Part shown: positions 22,365 to 34,019 of the stretch, piece after piece
Numbering within the stretch: the first letter of the stretch is position 1
Layout: each line of letters opens with the position of its first letter
Source of the DNA: Magicicada septendecula
Lineage: Eukaryota > Arthropoda > Insecta > Hemiptera > Cicadidae
DNA length: 64,000 nucleotides
Assembly (NCBI GenBank): GCA_034769895.1
Contig: CM068372.1
Span: forward strand, 379,511,910-379,575,909
Reading direction: 5' to 3'
Notes under the pieces: model-generated
What the model was told of the DNA's origin: nothing
The model's database searches: none
The model's input: the letters and a program-made list of their open reading frames with translations, nothing else
Made by a program: the position numbers and the translations under genes

Positions 22365-22554
22365 GAAAAAGTGTATATAGCAGGGAAGCAACAAAATTTG
22401 ACAAAACTACTTCTTTGTTGCCGATAACGTAGTACACATATAAAAAGTTATCCCATCCCCTTCAAATACCCTTTTCATTTATAAATATACCATCTACCTT
22501 TCTACAGTGGATTATTATGACCTTCTTTTCAGGGTACTTTATTTATCAAAATTA

Positions 22555-22880
22555 AGTACTTTACTATTGTTAAAACATAACACGTTGCAGGTAAACTACG
22601 CCTTTCCCTTAACCGATTTACACCAAATGGGCCTCGAGTCCTCTACAACGCAGGCACATATGCAAAACATTATTTGATTCTGTTTGAATTTGCGGCAGTT
22701 ATCGTTCGCCATAGAACAAATTCTGCACACAGACGCACACACATACACAGATATTTTTCGGAAAATGACTTTTCTTTATATTTTGAGGGTAGTACAATCA
22801 GAATCAGCCCTTATCTCGAACACGATTTTTTCGCGATCACTATACTTCCATTTCCTTACGGAACATGAAAGTAATATTAG
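22555..22880 (-). repeat. Dispersed repeat family R1, copy 2
   Basis: An inverted copy of 9595-9890, aligned over nearly its whole length with about 15-20% differences by eye. The two short plus-strand frames inside are not conserved in the other copy. Confidence 0.75.
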
Positions 22881-22884
22881 GTAT

Positions 22885-23745
22885 AATTAATGTACCTGGA
22901 AATCACAGAACTAATATGGTTTTCGTAAACCGAAAAGAGAACACCATCAAGTTAGTCAATTATCCATCTTCGGAATGAAGACAAATATCATTAGGTGAAA
23001 CAAACATCAGCACAGTATTAGTTGCTTTAAAACAAAAGTCACATTTGTATCAATTTACGGAGCAAGTTACTCTACGTTTTTTCCGTTTTTTTGTTGTTTT
23101 GTTTCTAATGTTTGAACGCGATGTTGTTTTAGTGATTAATATAAATCATTTGGCTGGCGGGAGGGGATGACAGGTTTCCGTGAGGGATGACGAGTTGGGC
23201 GCGGCCCGTTTCCTGACTCTAATAACGGGCGTGGTCGGACTGGGTCACAGGAGCGCGCTCGCGCCCACAGCACATGTGTTTGGGCAACCATTAAATACAA
23301 TTATTAACTAATTAAATGTTTAGAACGCAGTTAACCTGGATTCGATGTACATGTGTGTGTGTTCTGTTCGATTCAGTGAAGAAGTATTTTATGCGTTTAG
23401 CAGTTTAATACTAATTGGACATTTAATGCATCACTTCGTCTCAACGTGTCCCTGTATTCTTATGTTGTTGATACATTCATGCACACCTGAGAAACTACAA
23501 ATGTGGTAAAATGTAATTACAGAACGACGTCATTGATAAGCTGACCGTTAAAAACTGAACTTTGGAAAACGTCACAACATCTATACTCTGGCAGCCAAGA
23601 GACCGCGGTTTTGTGTGTCTACATGCACTGCTGGCCAAAACAGGGTGTGGACACCATTTTGCGCAAACCAATTGCGGGACCTAAAAATGTAAAAAAACCG
23701 GTTTTCCATTAAAAACTTTCCTTACATGATGATTGCCTACATACA
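22885..23745. other. Intergenic, one CpG-rich patch
   Basis: No gene seen. 23150-23280 is CpG-rich (GGGCGCGGCCC, GAGCGCGCTCGCGCCC). ACTGCTGGCCAAAACA at 23628-23643 resembles the outer end of some Tc1-type TIRs, but no partner was found. Confidence 0.35.
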
Positions 23746-23749
23746 GCGT

Positions 23750-24063
23750 ATACTGCTACGTAAATACAGGCTACTATTACGCGGGAAAACCAAAGGTTGC
23801 ACCCTTAGAGACCAAATACGAAATGAAGATATTAGAACCGAGTTAAATGTATATTCTATGGCCAGAAGAATAAGGGAAGGACAAATAAAATTGAGGCAGC
23901 ATATCGAGAGAATGGAAGATATGAAATTACCTAAACAAGTAATAAGATGCAGACCTCAAGGAAGTCGAGATGTAGGAAGACCAAGGAAGGGATGGCTTCA
24001 GTGAAGGCGGAACAGGCTGTAAGCCTATACCTTGATGTGAAGAAGAAGAAAAAGAAGAAGAAG
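23750..24063 (+). mobile_element. RTE-like LINE 3' end with (GAA)n tail
   Basis: Frame 23726-24004 reads GCTLRDQIRNEDIRTELNVY, then IKLRQHIERMEDMKLPKQVI and GSRDVGRPRKGWLQ before the stop. This is a nearly intact C-terminus of the common insect LINE (RNEDIR.EL, H.ERM...LPK, GRRDVGRPRKRW). A 3' end GGAACAGGCTGTAAGCCTA is followed by (GAA)n at 24040-24063. RT is missing because of 5' truncation. Confidence 0.85.
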
Positions 24064-24114
24064 ATTAAGCTCGAAAAGCAGTAAATAATTAAAAAATGGC
24101 TATTTAAAAAGTAT

Positions 24115-25120
24115 TTAGGTCTACTTTAAAACAAATTTTACTTTTAAACAAAGTCTCCGTTTACATTTATATACTTAACCCATCGCTGTGTCAGCGCCCC
24201 AATGTCTCCTGCATGAAAGTCTTTGGCTGCTGTCGGGCATCTCATGTTCAACATCTTCATCACCTATGAAACGTTTACCGCTAACGTGAGATTTGAATGG
24301 CCCAAACAGGTGAAAATCGCTGGGGCGTAAGTCGGGAGTGTAAGGCGGCCGGCGAATCCTCCTCCTACCCGCATCTTCGTCAACTCGACAGAATGGTCAA
24401 TGCTGCGCCAGCTCGCACGCCCACGGGCGCTGCTAGACAATCCCCCATAATACTGTAACTTCAAACGAACCCGTCATAACCATCCCCCCATCTTACTGAT
24501 CTTCCTTGCAGCCTTCCTGGTACCAGACAGGCACATCTCTAAGGTTGCGGCTTGCCGACGCTGGGGTTGCAGATCAGCGTCTGTCATAAAGATAGACGGC
24601 ACAGGGTTTTAACAACCAGTCAGCACCTGCTTTGCCGTCTCAGCTGGGCTGAGTATGGGAAACCGCGACCTGTGGAAGTACCGAGCCATTCGCCTTGTAC
24701 TGGTAACCCATCGTTACGAACGACTCGTCTCCGGGCGGTCGAACCTATCGACCATACCAGCGCTTCTCTAAGGATAATCCCATTCGAAATGTTTTTATGT
24801 TCGTCAGTCAGTTGTCTGACTACCCACTTTGCTCACAATTTTCGATAATTCAAACGATCATGCTTTATGCTGTAGTCTAAGGCTTGAGAACACCCTGTTG
24901 CGGATGAAACGATGTTTAGTTCTATCTTCAGTCGCTTGGCATATTGTTGTATTGTTGTTTTCATCGCAGTCTCAAGAAGACGACCAGGTCTGTGTTTGTC
25001 AGCAGTGTATGGGCGATCTTGAGAGAATTTGTCGGACCATTTGTATACACGACTTTACACAACAAACACTTCTAACCGTAAATAGGAAACACCTCCTTAC
25101 GAATTTTCAGTGAAGGACAA
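24115..25120 (-). pseudogene. Decayed mariner transposase with a foreign middle
   Basis: The minus strand, from N to C, first reads ADKHRPGRLLETAMKTTIQQ and then YAKRLKIELNIVSSATGCSQ. A further piece, KWVVRQLTDEHKNISNG (about 24785-24845), is the WVPRQLT.EHK motif of mariner. After a break of about 430 bases comes RPPYTPDLRPSDFHLFGPFK (24286-24350), the Y(S)PDL.P.D(Y/F)HLF box that includes the third catalytic Asp. It ends in a W.KY....GD(Y/F)V-like terminus. The expected GDETW and HDNA boxes are not in the 24350-24780 interval, which is GC-richer and unlike mariner, so another sequence seems to have replaced or invaded the core. Confidence 0.65.
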
Positions 25121-25519
25121 CCTTTTCCCACAAAAAGCGCACAAAGTATACTGTTCTTCTAAGGTACCAAGCACAGTTGCCATTATCAAACACAGTAATT
25201 GTTGAACAATTGCCAGCAGGTCATTGTTAACTAAAACATCATCAGTCTAAGCTGGGTTAACTAAGCTGGGTTGTGCTGCAGTCTAGTGACACCTTTCGAA
25301 ATTAAACACTATAAATTTGTCAACTAGTCAACTATTCCACCTTACTTTGTGACCTGTTTACTAACGTTTATGGTACAACCAAAAATTTTATTGCTAGCGG
25401 TCGCTTGTGTCGATAGTCCAGGCCTTGAAGCTGAAGCGACAGCTGCAGCTCTTTCATCAGCGAGTTATGGAACATTTTTCTTCACCACTTCAGGGATTAG
25501 GCAATGTAACTGTTCCGAC
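25121..25519. other. No gene seen
   Basis: AT-rich sequence between the mariner and LINE remnants. CTAAGCTGGGTT occurs twice in tandem near 25248-25271. Nothing else was recognised. Confidence 0.4.
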
Positions 25520-25712
25520 TACACATTATCAGATCCATTTCTTTTTTAATCTTCCTACATACCTTCTTCTAGAAGGGTTGTACTTGTCTATAATTACTGG
25601 TATTCTATCTTCAACCATGCGACATAAATACTGTCTCCATTTTCCCCTGTATTCTTCAATTTTCTCATTTTGATTATATATATTTAATTCCTCCCGTATT
25701 TTACTGTGAAGA
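25520..25712 (-). mobile_element. LINE 3'-terminal coding fragment
   Basis: The minus strand reads KIREELNIYNQNEKIEEYRG, then KWRQYLCRMVEDRIPVII, then YNPSRRRYVGRLKKKWI before a stop. This is the same C-terminal order as the other RTE-like LINEs (IR.ELNI....KI.EYR.KW..HL.RM...RIP). The fragment is too broken for a long frame but clear on translation. Confidence 0.7.
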
Positions 25713-25724
25713 ATTTGAGTTTGA

Positions 25725-26105
25725 TTTTTCCCCAGGACTGGGAACCAGCCTGTCCCCAGGAAAGACTAATGGAGGGACTGCCTCTTCTCAGCCTTCAGAC
25801 ATGGTGCAAATTATACTTAATATCCCTAACTGGACGGTTGCCTCTTCCGATGGTCTGTTATTCCACCGTTGGGGTCATTTCATATTTCACCCTGTTACCC
25901 TGGCTTGGACCCTGCATATTTATATCCCCTGAAGAGAGGGTGTTCTAGTATTTTCAAGCCCCAGAAGCTGGGCTCCTTGTTAGTCCACGAGTCCTTAATG
26001 GTTATTCGGACCACCCCACCATATCTGGTGGAATCCTCCATCCGCCACCAAAAGGACGTGCCCGATAGGAGTTACAAGGTTCCCCATGGGGTTACAGAAC
26101 ATAAC
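25725..26105. repeat. GC-richer dispersed repeat R2, copy 2
   Basis: Related to 11160-11720, most clearly at 25960-26060. The block opens with CCCAGGACTGGGAACCAGCC and has no coding motif. The family was not recognised. Confidence 0.5.
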
Positions 26106-26559
26106 TATTGTTTTTAATATGATTTCATCTTTTACCGACATGTTTTATACTTTTACTGAGCATAAAGTAAAAGTAAGAGAGAAACGACATTCCATATTTA
26201 ATACGACCGGCACTATACTTTCCTTACTTAGTTACAATGATGTATTGTTACAAATATTAATGGAATATTTTTTTGCAACTTGCAAATAAACCTGCGGAAT
26301 TTTGGCGTTAGCAACTTTTTCGGCATGAATACGAAAAGTAGTTTTAAGTTGCATTGCATAACAATAATTTTACAAGACATTATTTTACTGAATTGGGTGA
26401 ACAACTGCATAGAATATTTGAGCATAAAGTCTTTCAAAAGATGTTTGGGTCTTGGAAAACTAAAGGTGGGTCTTTGACCCATAAACCCCACACTGGGTTA
26501 TGATTCCAGGAGAAGAAGAAAAAATGAAGAATTTTATTTAATAATGTGTGTAATCATGA
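26106..26559. other. Intergenic with a possible LINE or SINE tail
   Basis: No gene was recognised. GACCCATAAACCCCACACTG at 26476-26495, followed by AGGAGAAGAAGAAAA, looks like the 3' end of a retroposon with a GAA-type tail. No coding part is readable upstream. Confidence 0.35.
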
Positions 26560-27240
26560 ATAATCTTTTATTTGGATAAATATTGCCTGTTACATTAAGT
26601 AAGTTAATACAAAGTATTATGAAGTATGTAACTGTACCTTGGTTTTTCTTAATCAAATTCCAGTTTCCCCGATGCTTGACTTAACTAAGATGCGGTGACG
26701 CCACAATTATGGGATTTTGTTTTAGTAATTAGAAAATGAACACGATATTCACAGTTTATCCCGTTATATAGATTTTCTATTTCTTATAATATTAAAGTAA
26801 AATTTCTCTATCCCGATTCTGTTCTACTACTGGTTGGATAAAACTCTAGTTTAAGAGATTAAATGGTTAGCATTTTAATAATATAATGTTTAATAATAAT
26901 TTATTATTAATGAGAAATTATTCAGAGGGAGATAGAGAGAGGAAGAAAGAGAGTTAGAGAGAAAGTGAGAGGCGCTTAGAAATGCTTAAATTGTAATATA
27001 TGCTGAAACGGTTATTAAATTTTACAAGCGTATTTTGTATTCTATTTATCTTTTCGACATTATTTTATATTGCTTTCATGAATAGCAAAATAACATAATG
27101 TACACATTTTTCTGTAATGAATTCAAGCTTCAATTAATTATCTTATTGCAAATTAACCAGCTACTTAATAGAGTGCTTTGGCCAAGAGCTTATTGACAAA
27201 ACAACAGCTGATGTATTGTAAATAACAGCTGATTTACATT
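26560..27240 (+). repeat. Dispersed repeat R3, diverged copy
   Basis: Homologous to R3: AATTCCAGTTTCCCCGATG, GATGCGGTGACGCCACAATTATGG and the later AATTTATTATTAATGAGAAA block are in the same order as at 62290-62540. It is more diverged than the other copies. It ends near two CAGCTGAT boxes at 27200-27235. Confidence 0.65.
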
Positions 27241-27474
27241 TAACGATGTCTCTTTGGGCATTCTTGCTTCAGATAATTAGGTTTTACGTGTTTCGTGGTG
27301 TGCTGTGGTGGTCCGAGACAGTTTCGCTGCTGGGTATTGCGGCTGTCTGTGTAGACTGTTATGTCTTGACGATGTCGGCTCTAAAAGTATATTCACATCA
27401 TTGTAACCTACTTCTGCCTTATCTGTTGGTGAAGTCATTTCTATAGTTATATAACTACCGAGTTACTCTTTTGC

Positions 27475-27885
27475 CGTCATCATCATCACCACTCCAAGGA
27501 TTAGACCCTAGACCTGTTCCGGAACCCATCTGATCCACGGTCTATCGACATCTCTCTTCCCAGTAGTTTGATAACCCAAGACAGCCACGGGTAGTAGGAT
27601 ATGAGACATGCGATTTAAATGTACATCATCTCATTCTGTCATCTTCAATCTTCTGCTGCAATGATACAATGTTTAATTTGCGTCTAATATCCTCGTTTCT
27701 TTACCGATCCCGGAAAGAACATCCTTGCGTCCCTCTTAGAAAGTTCATTTCAGCTGCTTGAATACTCTGCACGTCCCTTTTACCAAGAATTCATGTCCCA
27801 CTAGCATGCAGGAATGTGGAAACAGCCACAGTTTTGTAAAATTTCATTCGAGTATCCTTCCTTGTTTTATTTTTCAGGTGCCTAT
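27475..27885 (-). mobile_element. LINE (3' half), cut by the solo giant LTR
   Basis: The minus strand gives HLKNKTRKDTRMKFYKTVAV next to the LTR, then AEMNFLRGT-like and RNEDIRRKLNI-like pieces, then LPVAVLGYQTTGKRDVDRPW and a GATGATGATGA tail (27476-27489, minus). This is a typical RTE-like 3' end. Its 5' half continues on the other side of the LTR at 31763-32100. Frame breaks are present. Confidence 0.8.
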
Positions 27886-30800
27886 TGTAACGGTACATAT
27901 AACACTACATCCACCAACGTACCGAAAATTAATTTAAAAGCCACTACTGTTAAGAATACATAAAAGGTCAAGAATACCACCATGGATACAGAAGGAGAAA
28001 GTATCATATGTTAAAATAAGTGAAGTATCATGAAGGAGTAATTACTAGTAAATGTACCAATAAAGAAGAAAAGAAGGCTAAAGACGAGACGACTGACATA
28101 CCTTACCCAATAGATCAGTGAGAAGAACAACGGAAACAAAAGAAGAGAAATAAATCAGTGAGAAGAACACAATGAAAACCCAACAAAAGAAGGACGAAGA
28201 ATCAGGGAGAAGAACACAACAATAAAGAACCTCAAGAAAGAAGAAAGAAGAAACAGTGCGAAGGAGACAAGTGAAAACAACATCATGTATAAAATAAATA
28301 AGAGTGAGAAAGAAATCAGTGAAGAAAAGAAGAAGGAAGATATCCAGACCAGACACAAAAAAAAGGGAAAGAAATTGAAATATAACAAACTAACATAAAC
28401 CTATGAAGGAATAATTGTACTAAGAAGAAAGAAGAAATGTTAATTAATTACATGATATAAATCCCTAAGCTGTATGGTAAAGTCAACACAGACCACAACT
28501 CATTTGATGAATACATTCCTTGTCCATGTAAAATAAACTGTAATCAATAAGGACTAAGTATTGTAAATAAAGAATCACCAACAAACTGAATAAGAATAGG
28601 ATAAGTTTATATTAGCTAAATGATGTGCAGACATAAAGAAGAAGACTAGGTTCCAAAATAAATGACCAGTTGTACAGTGGGATTGATGTTAGTAAAAACC
28701 CACTAATTAACAATAATTAAGACAATAAAAGAGTAAACCAAAGGTACAATAATAATAACCAACAACCAATGTACAAACAGTGAATCAAAGCCAATCAACC
28801 AGACTAATGCAAAAATACACAGCCAGCAACAACACATTACTGCTTACCAAACATGCAACATAACCTAATCTGGGCTACCGGTTTTCACTACAACTTAAGA
28901 AAACAAAGCTAAAATAATATCAAACCAGAATGTATTAAGCTAGGAAGTAACTAGATGATATAAGGAACGTTTTGTACACAATAGATGATATAATAACTAA
29001 ATATAAAAGCTGTATTAATGTAATCTAATATAACTATAGGCTTGTATTAACAAAGATGCATGATGCAACTAAATTATGTTATAAACTTATTATACAAAAG
29101 TAGTAACTCAACTAACAACTTGAAGAGAGACAGAATACTGTTCAAATGAATAAGTTCAACCAAGATAACTATCTAAATAATCAAAATAACAATAATAACA
29201 ACAAAACTATAGTAACAACTAGCTGCAAGCAATCTTGATAACTACTAAACCAAGGTGATAACCAGTACAAATGCAGAATGAACTGCAGCACATTGATAAC
29301 AATGTCATTGAGACCATTATAATTATCATTTGAATAACAATAAGAATAATATGTATAGAATACAAAGCTAACAGTAAGGTAACTCCATGAAGTATGACAA
29401 GCCTACTTAACAAACAATAATTAAGGCAATAAACTCATAATGTAGGGAAAAAGAACACTGTCAATAGTGACTAAAGCCATTAATGTGTAAATAGGCCCTA
29501 TTAGAAATTAGTTAAATGTTAGTATTATTAAAATATAAGAAAAAACAAATATGTATAGTCATAGACATAGGATTGAATCTATGAAAACGGACATAGTATT
29601 AATATTAAGGCATAGTTTTAAGGGAAAATTGTACAGTAAGATAAGAATACGTTATTACCATCGAATATGGAATAAAAACAATGTATTAATAATAATTAAT
29701 AGCTTAATGGACACTAAGTGTATATACCAAGTGCGATTTCAGCAACCCCGAATCCGAAATGTATGATGAGGGGATTCAAAATAATCGTCATAAAAAATTA
29801 GAAACAATGAGGGTAATTAAAATGACATCAGTGCAGTTATAAGTAAGATATTGGACTTATAAAAATAACTGTATGATGCTGAGATCTTGCGTGTGGGTAT
29901 GTTGACCACCAATTCTTAATCTCAACACCAAAAAGTGACGCGTTTGTAAGCGTCTGTTTTGACGAAGCCCGCCGAAAATAGACGAATTAAAATATATTGA
30001 CCAATCAGATCCTATAAAAAATACGAAATGCATCATTCCGACAGAGGAAGCGAGAACAGTCTTTTACCAGCAACGAGGCGAACTACATGCACGCCGTTTC
30101 TCCAGAAAAACGTGCGTTTGACAGCGGCCAGATGTAAACATACGCTAACCTCAAACCATGAGTGGAGGTTATGTCTACTGAAGAAAAATAGTGCAGTATA
30201 TTTTTAAGTGAAAATAATTCGGAGTACATGCGCATAGGAGTGAGTGTAGTGCAGTTATAAAAGTTTAAAGAATTTTAATTAATTAAAAATTTTAAGAAAA
30301 AGTGTAAACCCTACGAACGACCAGTTACGCAAGTATCAAATACCCACAACTATTATATTATGATTATATAGTAATATACACGTAACAGAGCGCTAATAGC
30401 GTATTGAATTAACATCAGTTAATCAATTAAATACACAATTCCAAAAGGAAGGGAACTCTGTAATACAGATAAACAATGTCAAAATTGAACGTTTTCATTT
30501 ACGACAATTTTCACTATTTGTATAATTCTAATGTATTAGTATAAGTAAAGACATTGTATAACCAATGAAGGGAGTATGTGCCCTAACCATTAATAAGATA
30601 AGAGTGTTCAATATTTTATTTCAATAATTAATTAAGAGTTACACCAGAGGGTGATATAAATATATCAAATGAATTACAAATACCTGAGTTATGTACATCC
30701 AGTCTAGGAGATGATAATAATCCATGACACTGAATTCTAATAATTATTAATACTTGTTAACTAATAATTAATAACTTTTAAACAAACAAGGTTGCACAAA

Positions 30801-31758
30801 CCTATCTCAACTTTAATGTTTAAACATGAACAGTTGTTCATAATTTATATCCTTTCAAATTAATAATCAATGAGTTTATATTTTATCTACTTCTTATAAT
30901 CGTAGCAATTTTATTAATTAAGTGTATTTTGAAGACTCAAAGAACCTACTACTATTATTACTACTACTACTAATAATATTAATAACATTACAAGTTTAAT
31001 AACACTTCATAACCTATTTGTTTACCAACAAAATTATTCGACTAGCCAAATGCAGTCATACCAACCTGAGATTTTTAAATGTTTTAGAGTCCATGTTCGA
31101 ATTTAACTGTTAACCAAAGGGAAAGTAAATTATATTATTGTATCAAATTGTTCTAGAGTTGAATAAATCATTATTGTCATCTGAACCTTTGAAAGAGTTG
31201 GCTTTAATTGTAATCAGTAGATACAGCTTAGTGAGAAAAACGAGACGGTTGGTACCAGACTTCCAGAGCGAATCATTCAAATGGAATGATTTTTTCCAAC
31301 CGCACCGACCTATATATATATTATTATACAGTATAAATTATCGTAAATATCATGTTTGTGTATGTTTATGTTAGTGTATAGGCAGGGCATTACTGATCAT
31401 CTCACCACCGCCGACCAACGGAGAGCCAACGGAACTTCAAGTGAATCAACTCTAAGAAGTGAATTAAAAACATTTTTAAACCAAATAAACTAATTTCTAA
31501 ACGACGATAAAAAGTGTAAGTAACCGATTTATTCACTATCGGATTCAACAATAGGTTGAATTGGGTGGAATAAATCACTAACCAACGACTTAATAATAAA
31601 GTACGAGCTTTGAATAATAATAATAAACAAATTACAAGACCCCATATTAAATAAATAACCCTGAGACTAATAATTAAAATATAGACTGATCTCGTCAACT
31701 AACAAATTGACGCCAACAACGTGGGACGAAATAACACGGGAGCATTCGTCTAGTTACA
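27886..31758 (+). mobile_element. Solo giant LTR, 3.87 kb, CTAT target duplication
   Basis: A fossil. It begins TGTAACGGTAC and ends TCTAGTTACA (TG...CA). It is flanked by CTAT at 27882-27885 and CTAT at 31759-31762. The host LINE's text resumes exactly across it when one CTAT is dropped, so both borders are firm. Size, TGTAACG start, GTTACA end, A-rich sense strand and 4-bp duplication match the LTRs of the giant element at 43052-62064. The bulk sequences are not closely alike, so it is a related subfamily. There is no coding region and no internal domain: this is the product of LTR-LTR recombination. Confidence 0.85.
30001..30040 (+). promoter_or_regulatory. Candidate LTR promoter (CCAAT and TATA boxes)
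   Basis: CCAATCAG at 30001-30008, TATAAAA at 30013-30019 and an initiator-like TCATTCC at 30033-30039 lie about 2.1 kb into the solo LTR. This would give a very long U3 and a U5/R part of about 1.7 kb. Spacing from TATA to initiator is slightly short. Confidence 0.4.
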
Positions 31759-31762
31759 CTAT

Positions 31763-32100
31763 GAATCGTTCCACAGACGCGTCTAAATTTCGTTAGCTTA
31801 CTATCCCAATCAATATCGGTTCAGTATCACAACCCAGGTAATTAAAATGACTAACCTGATCCAAAATCTGATTATCCGCAACTATCTTAGTTGTTATAGG
31901 ATACCTGCCCTTAAATGCCACCGTTTTAGATTTTGTAGCAGAGATCTGTAGCCCATTGTCTTGTATGATGCTACTGAACGTAAATATCGCCCGCTGTAAC
32001 TGATCTTCTATTTTCTGTATCATTACCTTGTCATCTGCATAAAACAATGAATTCACTTGAATATTTCCTGAAGTGATATTCCCGCTTCAACTTTACTCTT
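31763..32100 (-). mobile_element. LINE (RT part), 5' half of the copy cut by the solo LTR
   Basis: The minus strand reads SLFYADDKVMIQKIEDQLQR with Y-A-D-D at 32031-32042, then GLQISATKSKTVAFKGRYPI, then VSHFNYLGCD. Near the LTR it reads SKLTKFRRVCGTIH. RT palm and thumb order is normal for RTE-like LINEs. Together with 27475-27885 it is one LINE insertion older than the solo LTR. Confidence 0.82.
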
Positions 32101-32648
32101 CCGTCTGTGGTAAAAACAATAGCGATTGTTCTGGTGCGCCCATACAGTGTCTGACAATGGTAAATTGTTGTGAATGAGTTGCAACCCCTCAAAATATAAG
32201 TCTATATGTAGAAGACGTCTGTGACGGCCGATGATAAGATGGAGAGATCAGCTGTAACGGTGGACGACGTAATAGGATTTGAACCTTATACTTGTAAAGA
32301 AAAAGGAAGAAACAGAAGAAGAAGAAGAAGAAGAAGAAGAATTAAAAACTGGTTAATAAAACATACTGCGCGGTCTTACCTATTTCTCGTTTCCTTCACT
32401 CACAGACACCTCCTGCACACGTTACGTTTCACAAAAAAACAACTCATCTTCCTGCGCAGAGGACATCGCCTATCCGTGCGGGCGCGGAGGTTTACGCGCT
32501 CTGGTAAGGTTGATGGCTATGCCGGAGGTAGTGTAGGGCTTTGCTTACTGGACAGGTCTCATCAATTTAGGAGCCAGAGGAATTACGTGTCTTACAGGCA
32601 CCCCCTTATTTACCCATGTTTCTACCCAAGTGTCCTACTTTACCATCA
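32101..32648. other. No gene seen; (GAA)n microsatellite at 32308-32340
   Basis: The region holds a (AGA)n run at 32308-32340 that resembles a LINE tail, but no LINE coding text precedes it. A 153-codon plus-strand frame (32221-32682) crosses the repeat and has no similarity I can name, so I do not call it a gene. Confidence 0.4.
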
Positions 32649-32966
32649 TGTTTGTCGGAAGGAAACTCCGAAGATAGAGTAACGACGGAACTCTTTCGAA
32701 GTGTGGAGAGCGTTCTTCCTCCAGTTTCTCCGCTAGCCGAGCAGCTGTAGCGTCTTGTTAGTGTGGTACTGTGTTATAATTACTGTGTAATTTTATTACT
32801 TGACATTATTTTTGCGTGTGGACAAATTTAACTTGAATTATTGTATGAGACTACCTTGTTGATTACAAACTGTTATTTATAATTAATTAATGCTGGTAAT
32901 TAGTGACTTCATTGGTGCCTGAATTTTGTCTTCCATTGTACCATACGACGATCAGTGAGACTCAGT
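32649..32966 (-). mobile_element. LTR-like dispersed repeat R5, copy 2
   Basis: Homologous to 18029-18430 in the same orientation: shared AACTTGAATTATTGTA/ACTTGAATTGTTGTA, AGTGACTTCATTGGTG, CATTGTACCATACGACGATC. The outer ends are less well kept than in copies 1 and 3. Old and probably partial. Confidence 0.55.
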
Positions 32967-33549
32967 ATCTACTGTTAGAAGCGCCGTCTTTGAACAGGTA
33001 AACTAGCAGTGTCTTGACTCTCATTCAAAAAATGAGAAATTTTTTTGCTGGATTTTATGTAAAGAATAACACATGCCGTAAGTTGGTTAAAATCTTGCAA
33101 CAACGTCTTCAATTTATAGTGCATAAGGATAAAAAAGGGAGTTTTACAAAATGTTTTCAGAAAGACGCATTTTTACAAGACACGTTCGGAACACAACTTT
33201 AGAATTAAAGTACAGTAATTCATAATGTCATGATATTTACTATCTTTAATTTAAATAACAGTCAATCAAGATACAACATTCTTAAATGAACTCTTTTCCA
33301 TATTTTCAGAGCTTCTACTTCACGTTGGTTTGCTTCAAACCTTTGAGTCTCAAAGAAATAGTAAAATGTATTCACAAATGTATATGGGAAGTTGCTCATG
33401 TCTTATTTGTTTTGAGGAAAATAAAGAACCCATCCTTCAAGTTACACTCATTTCCTACTAAGAAGTTAGTATCATCCCCCCAAGTGAATATCTTAGTTAC
33501 GCGACTTTCATGGGTACATATGAAACGCGTGCCATCCCACAAGGCAGCC
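32967..33549. other. No gene seen
   Basis: AT-rich sequence. Small plus-strand frames at 33014-33202 and 33286-33618 show no known motif. Confidence 0.4.
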
Positions 33550-33905
33550 TTATTTTACATATCATCATCATCATCTACAAGGATTAAACCAAGGATAGTT
33601 TGTTCCTGTCTCAAATAGTCTAAAACTCCAGCGCTTCCTTGAACGTCGCACAGCTCTCCGTCCCCTCGGCTCCCATAGTTCCATAGTTGTTTGGGGATGC
33701 AGCAGTCATCCATTCGGCAAAGATGTTCCCACCAATTCAACCGATACTGAACGATCTTGTCGAGTATACTCGTGATACTTAGTTCTAGCCGAATAGGCGT
33801 GTTTCTTCTATGATAATGGAGAGTATCTTTCCTGCCACGTGCCTGACAAACCTCACTTCAGCCGCTCGGACACGACTGACCTGGCCTTTCGTATATATAG
33901 CATAT
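33550..33905 (-). mobile_element. RTE-like LINE 3' end with (GAT)n tail
   Basis: The minus strand reads AEVRFVRHVAGKIL, then LELSITSILDKIVQYRLNWW and EHLCRMDDCCIPKQL, then a C-terminus running into (GAT)n at 33558-33573, which the frame reads as a DDDDD tail. 5'-truncated, with stops. Confidence 0.72.
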
Positions 33906-34019
33906 AGAATCGTTTATATAGCGTATTTCACATATGCCATATAAAATTAAAAATAATACAATTACACAAAGTATGTTTTTAACCGCTTTATTCAGAAAGA
34001 GTAACGCATAAGGAAAAAG

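Larger units (their letters stand above)
21485..22420 (+). mobile_element. Penelope-like element, 3' part
   Basis: A 5'-truncated Penelope-like retroelement. It contains the GIY-YIG frame at 21495-22076 and then about 340 bases of 3' flank. That flank ends in a degenerate hammerhead-like motif (22327-22347) and a perfect CCTCG/CGAGG hairpin at 22353-22364. The RT domain is missing: the fragment begins abruptly beside the gypsy integrase relic. A (TA)n run lies at 22262-22291. Confidence 0.75.

Noticed and set aside
23628-23643. Tc1-type TIR (ACTGCTGGCCAAAACA)
   Set aside because: No inverted partner at a reasonable distance and no transposase of that type nearby.
31708-31727. PBS-like TGACGCCAACAACGTGGGAC near the end of the solo giant LTR, suggesting that the LTR ends at 31704
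   Set aside because: The CTAT duplication and the exact resumption of the LINE text fix the LTR end at 31758, so this PBS-like stretch is inside the LTR and coincidental.
32221-32682. 153-codon plus-strand frame as a host gene
   Set aside because: It crosses a (AGA)n run, has no recognisable domain, and its end overlaps an R5 repeat.
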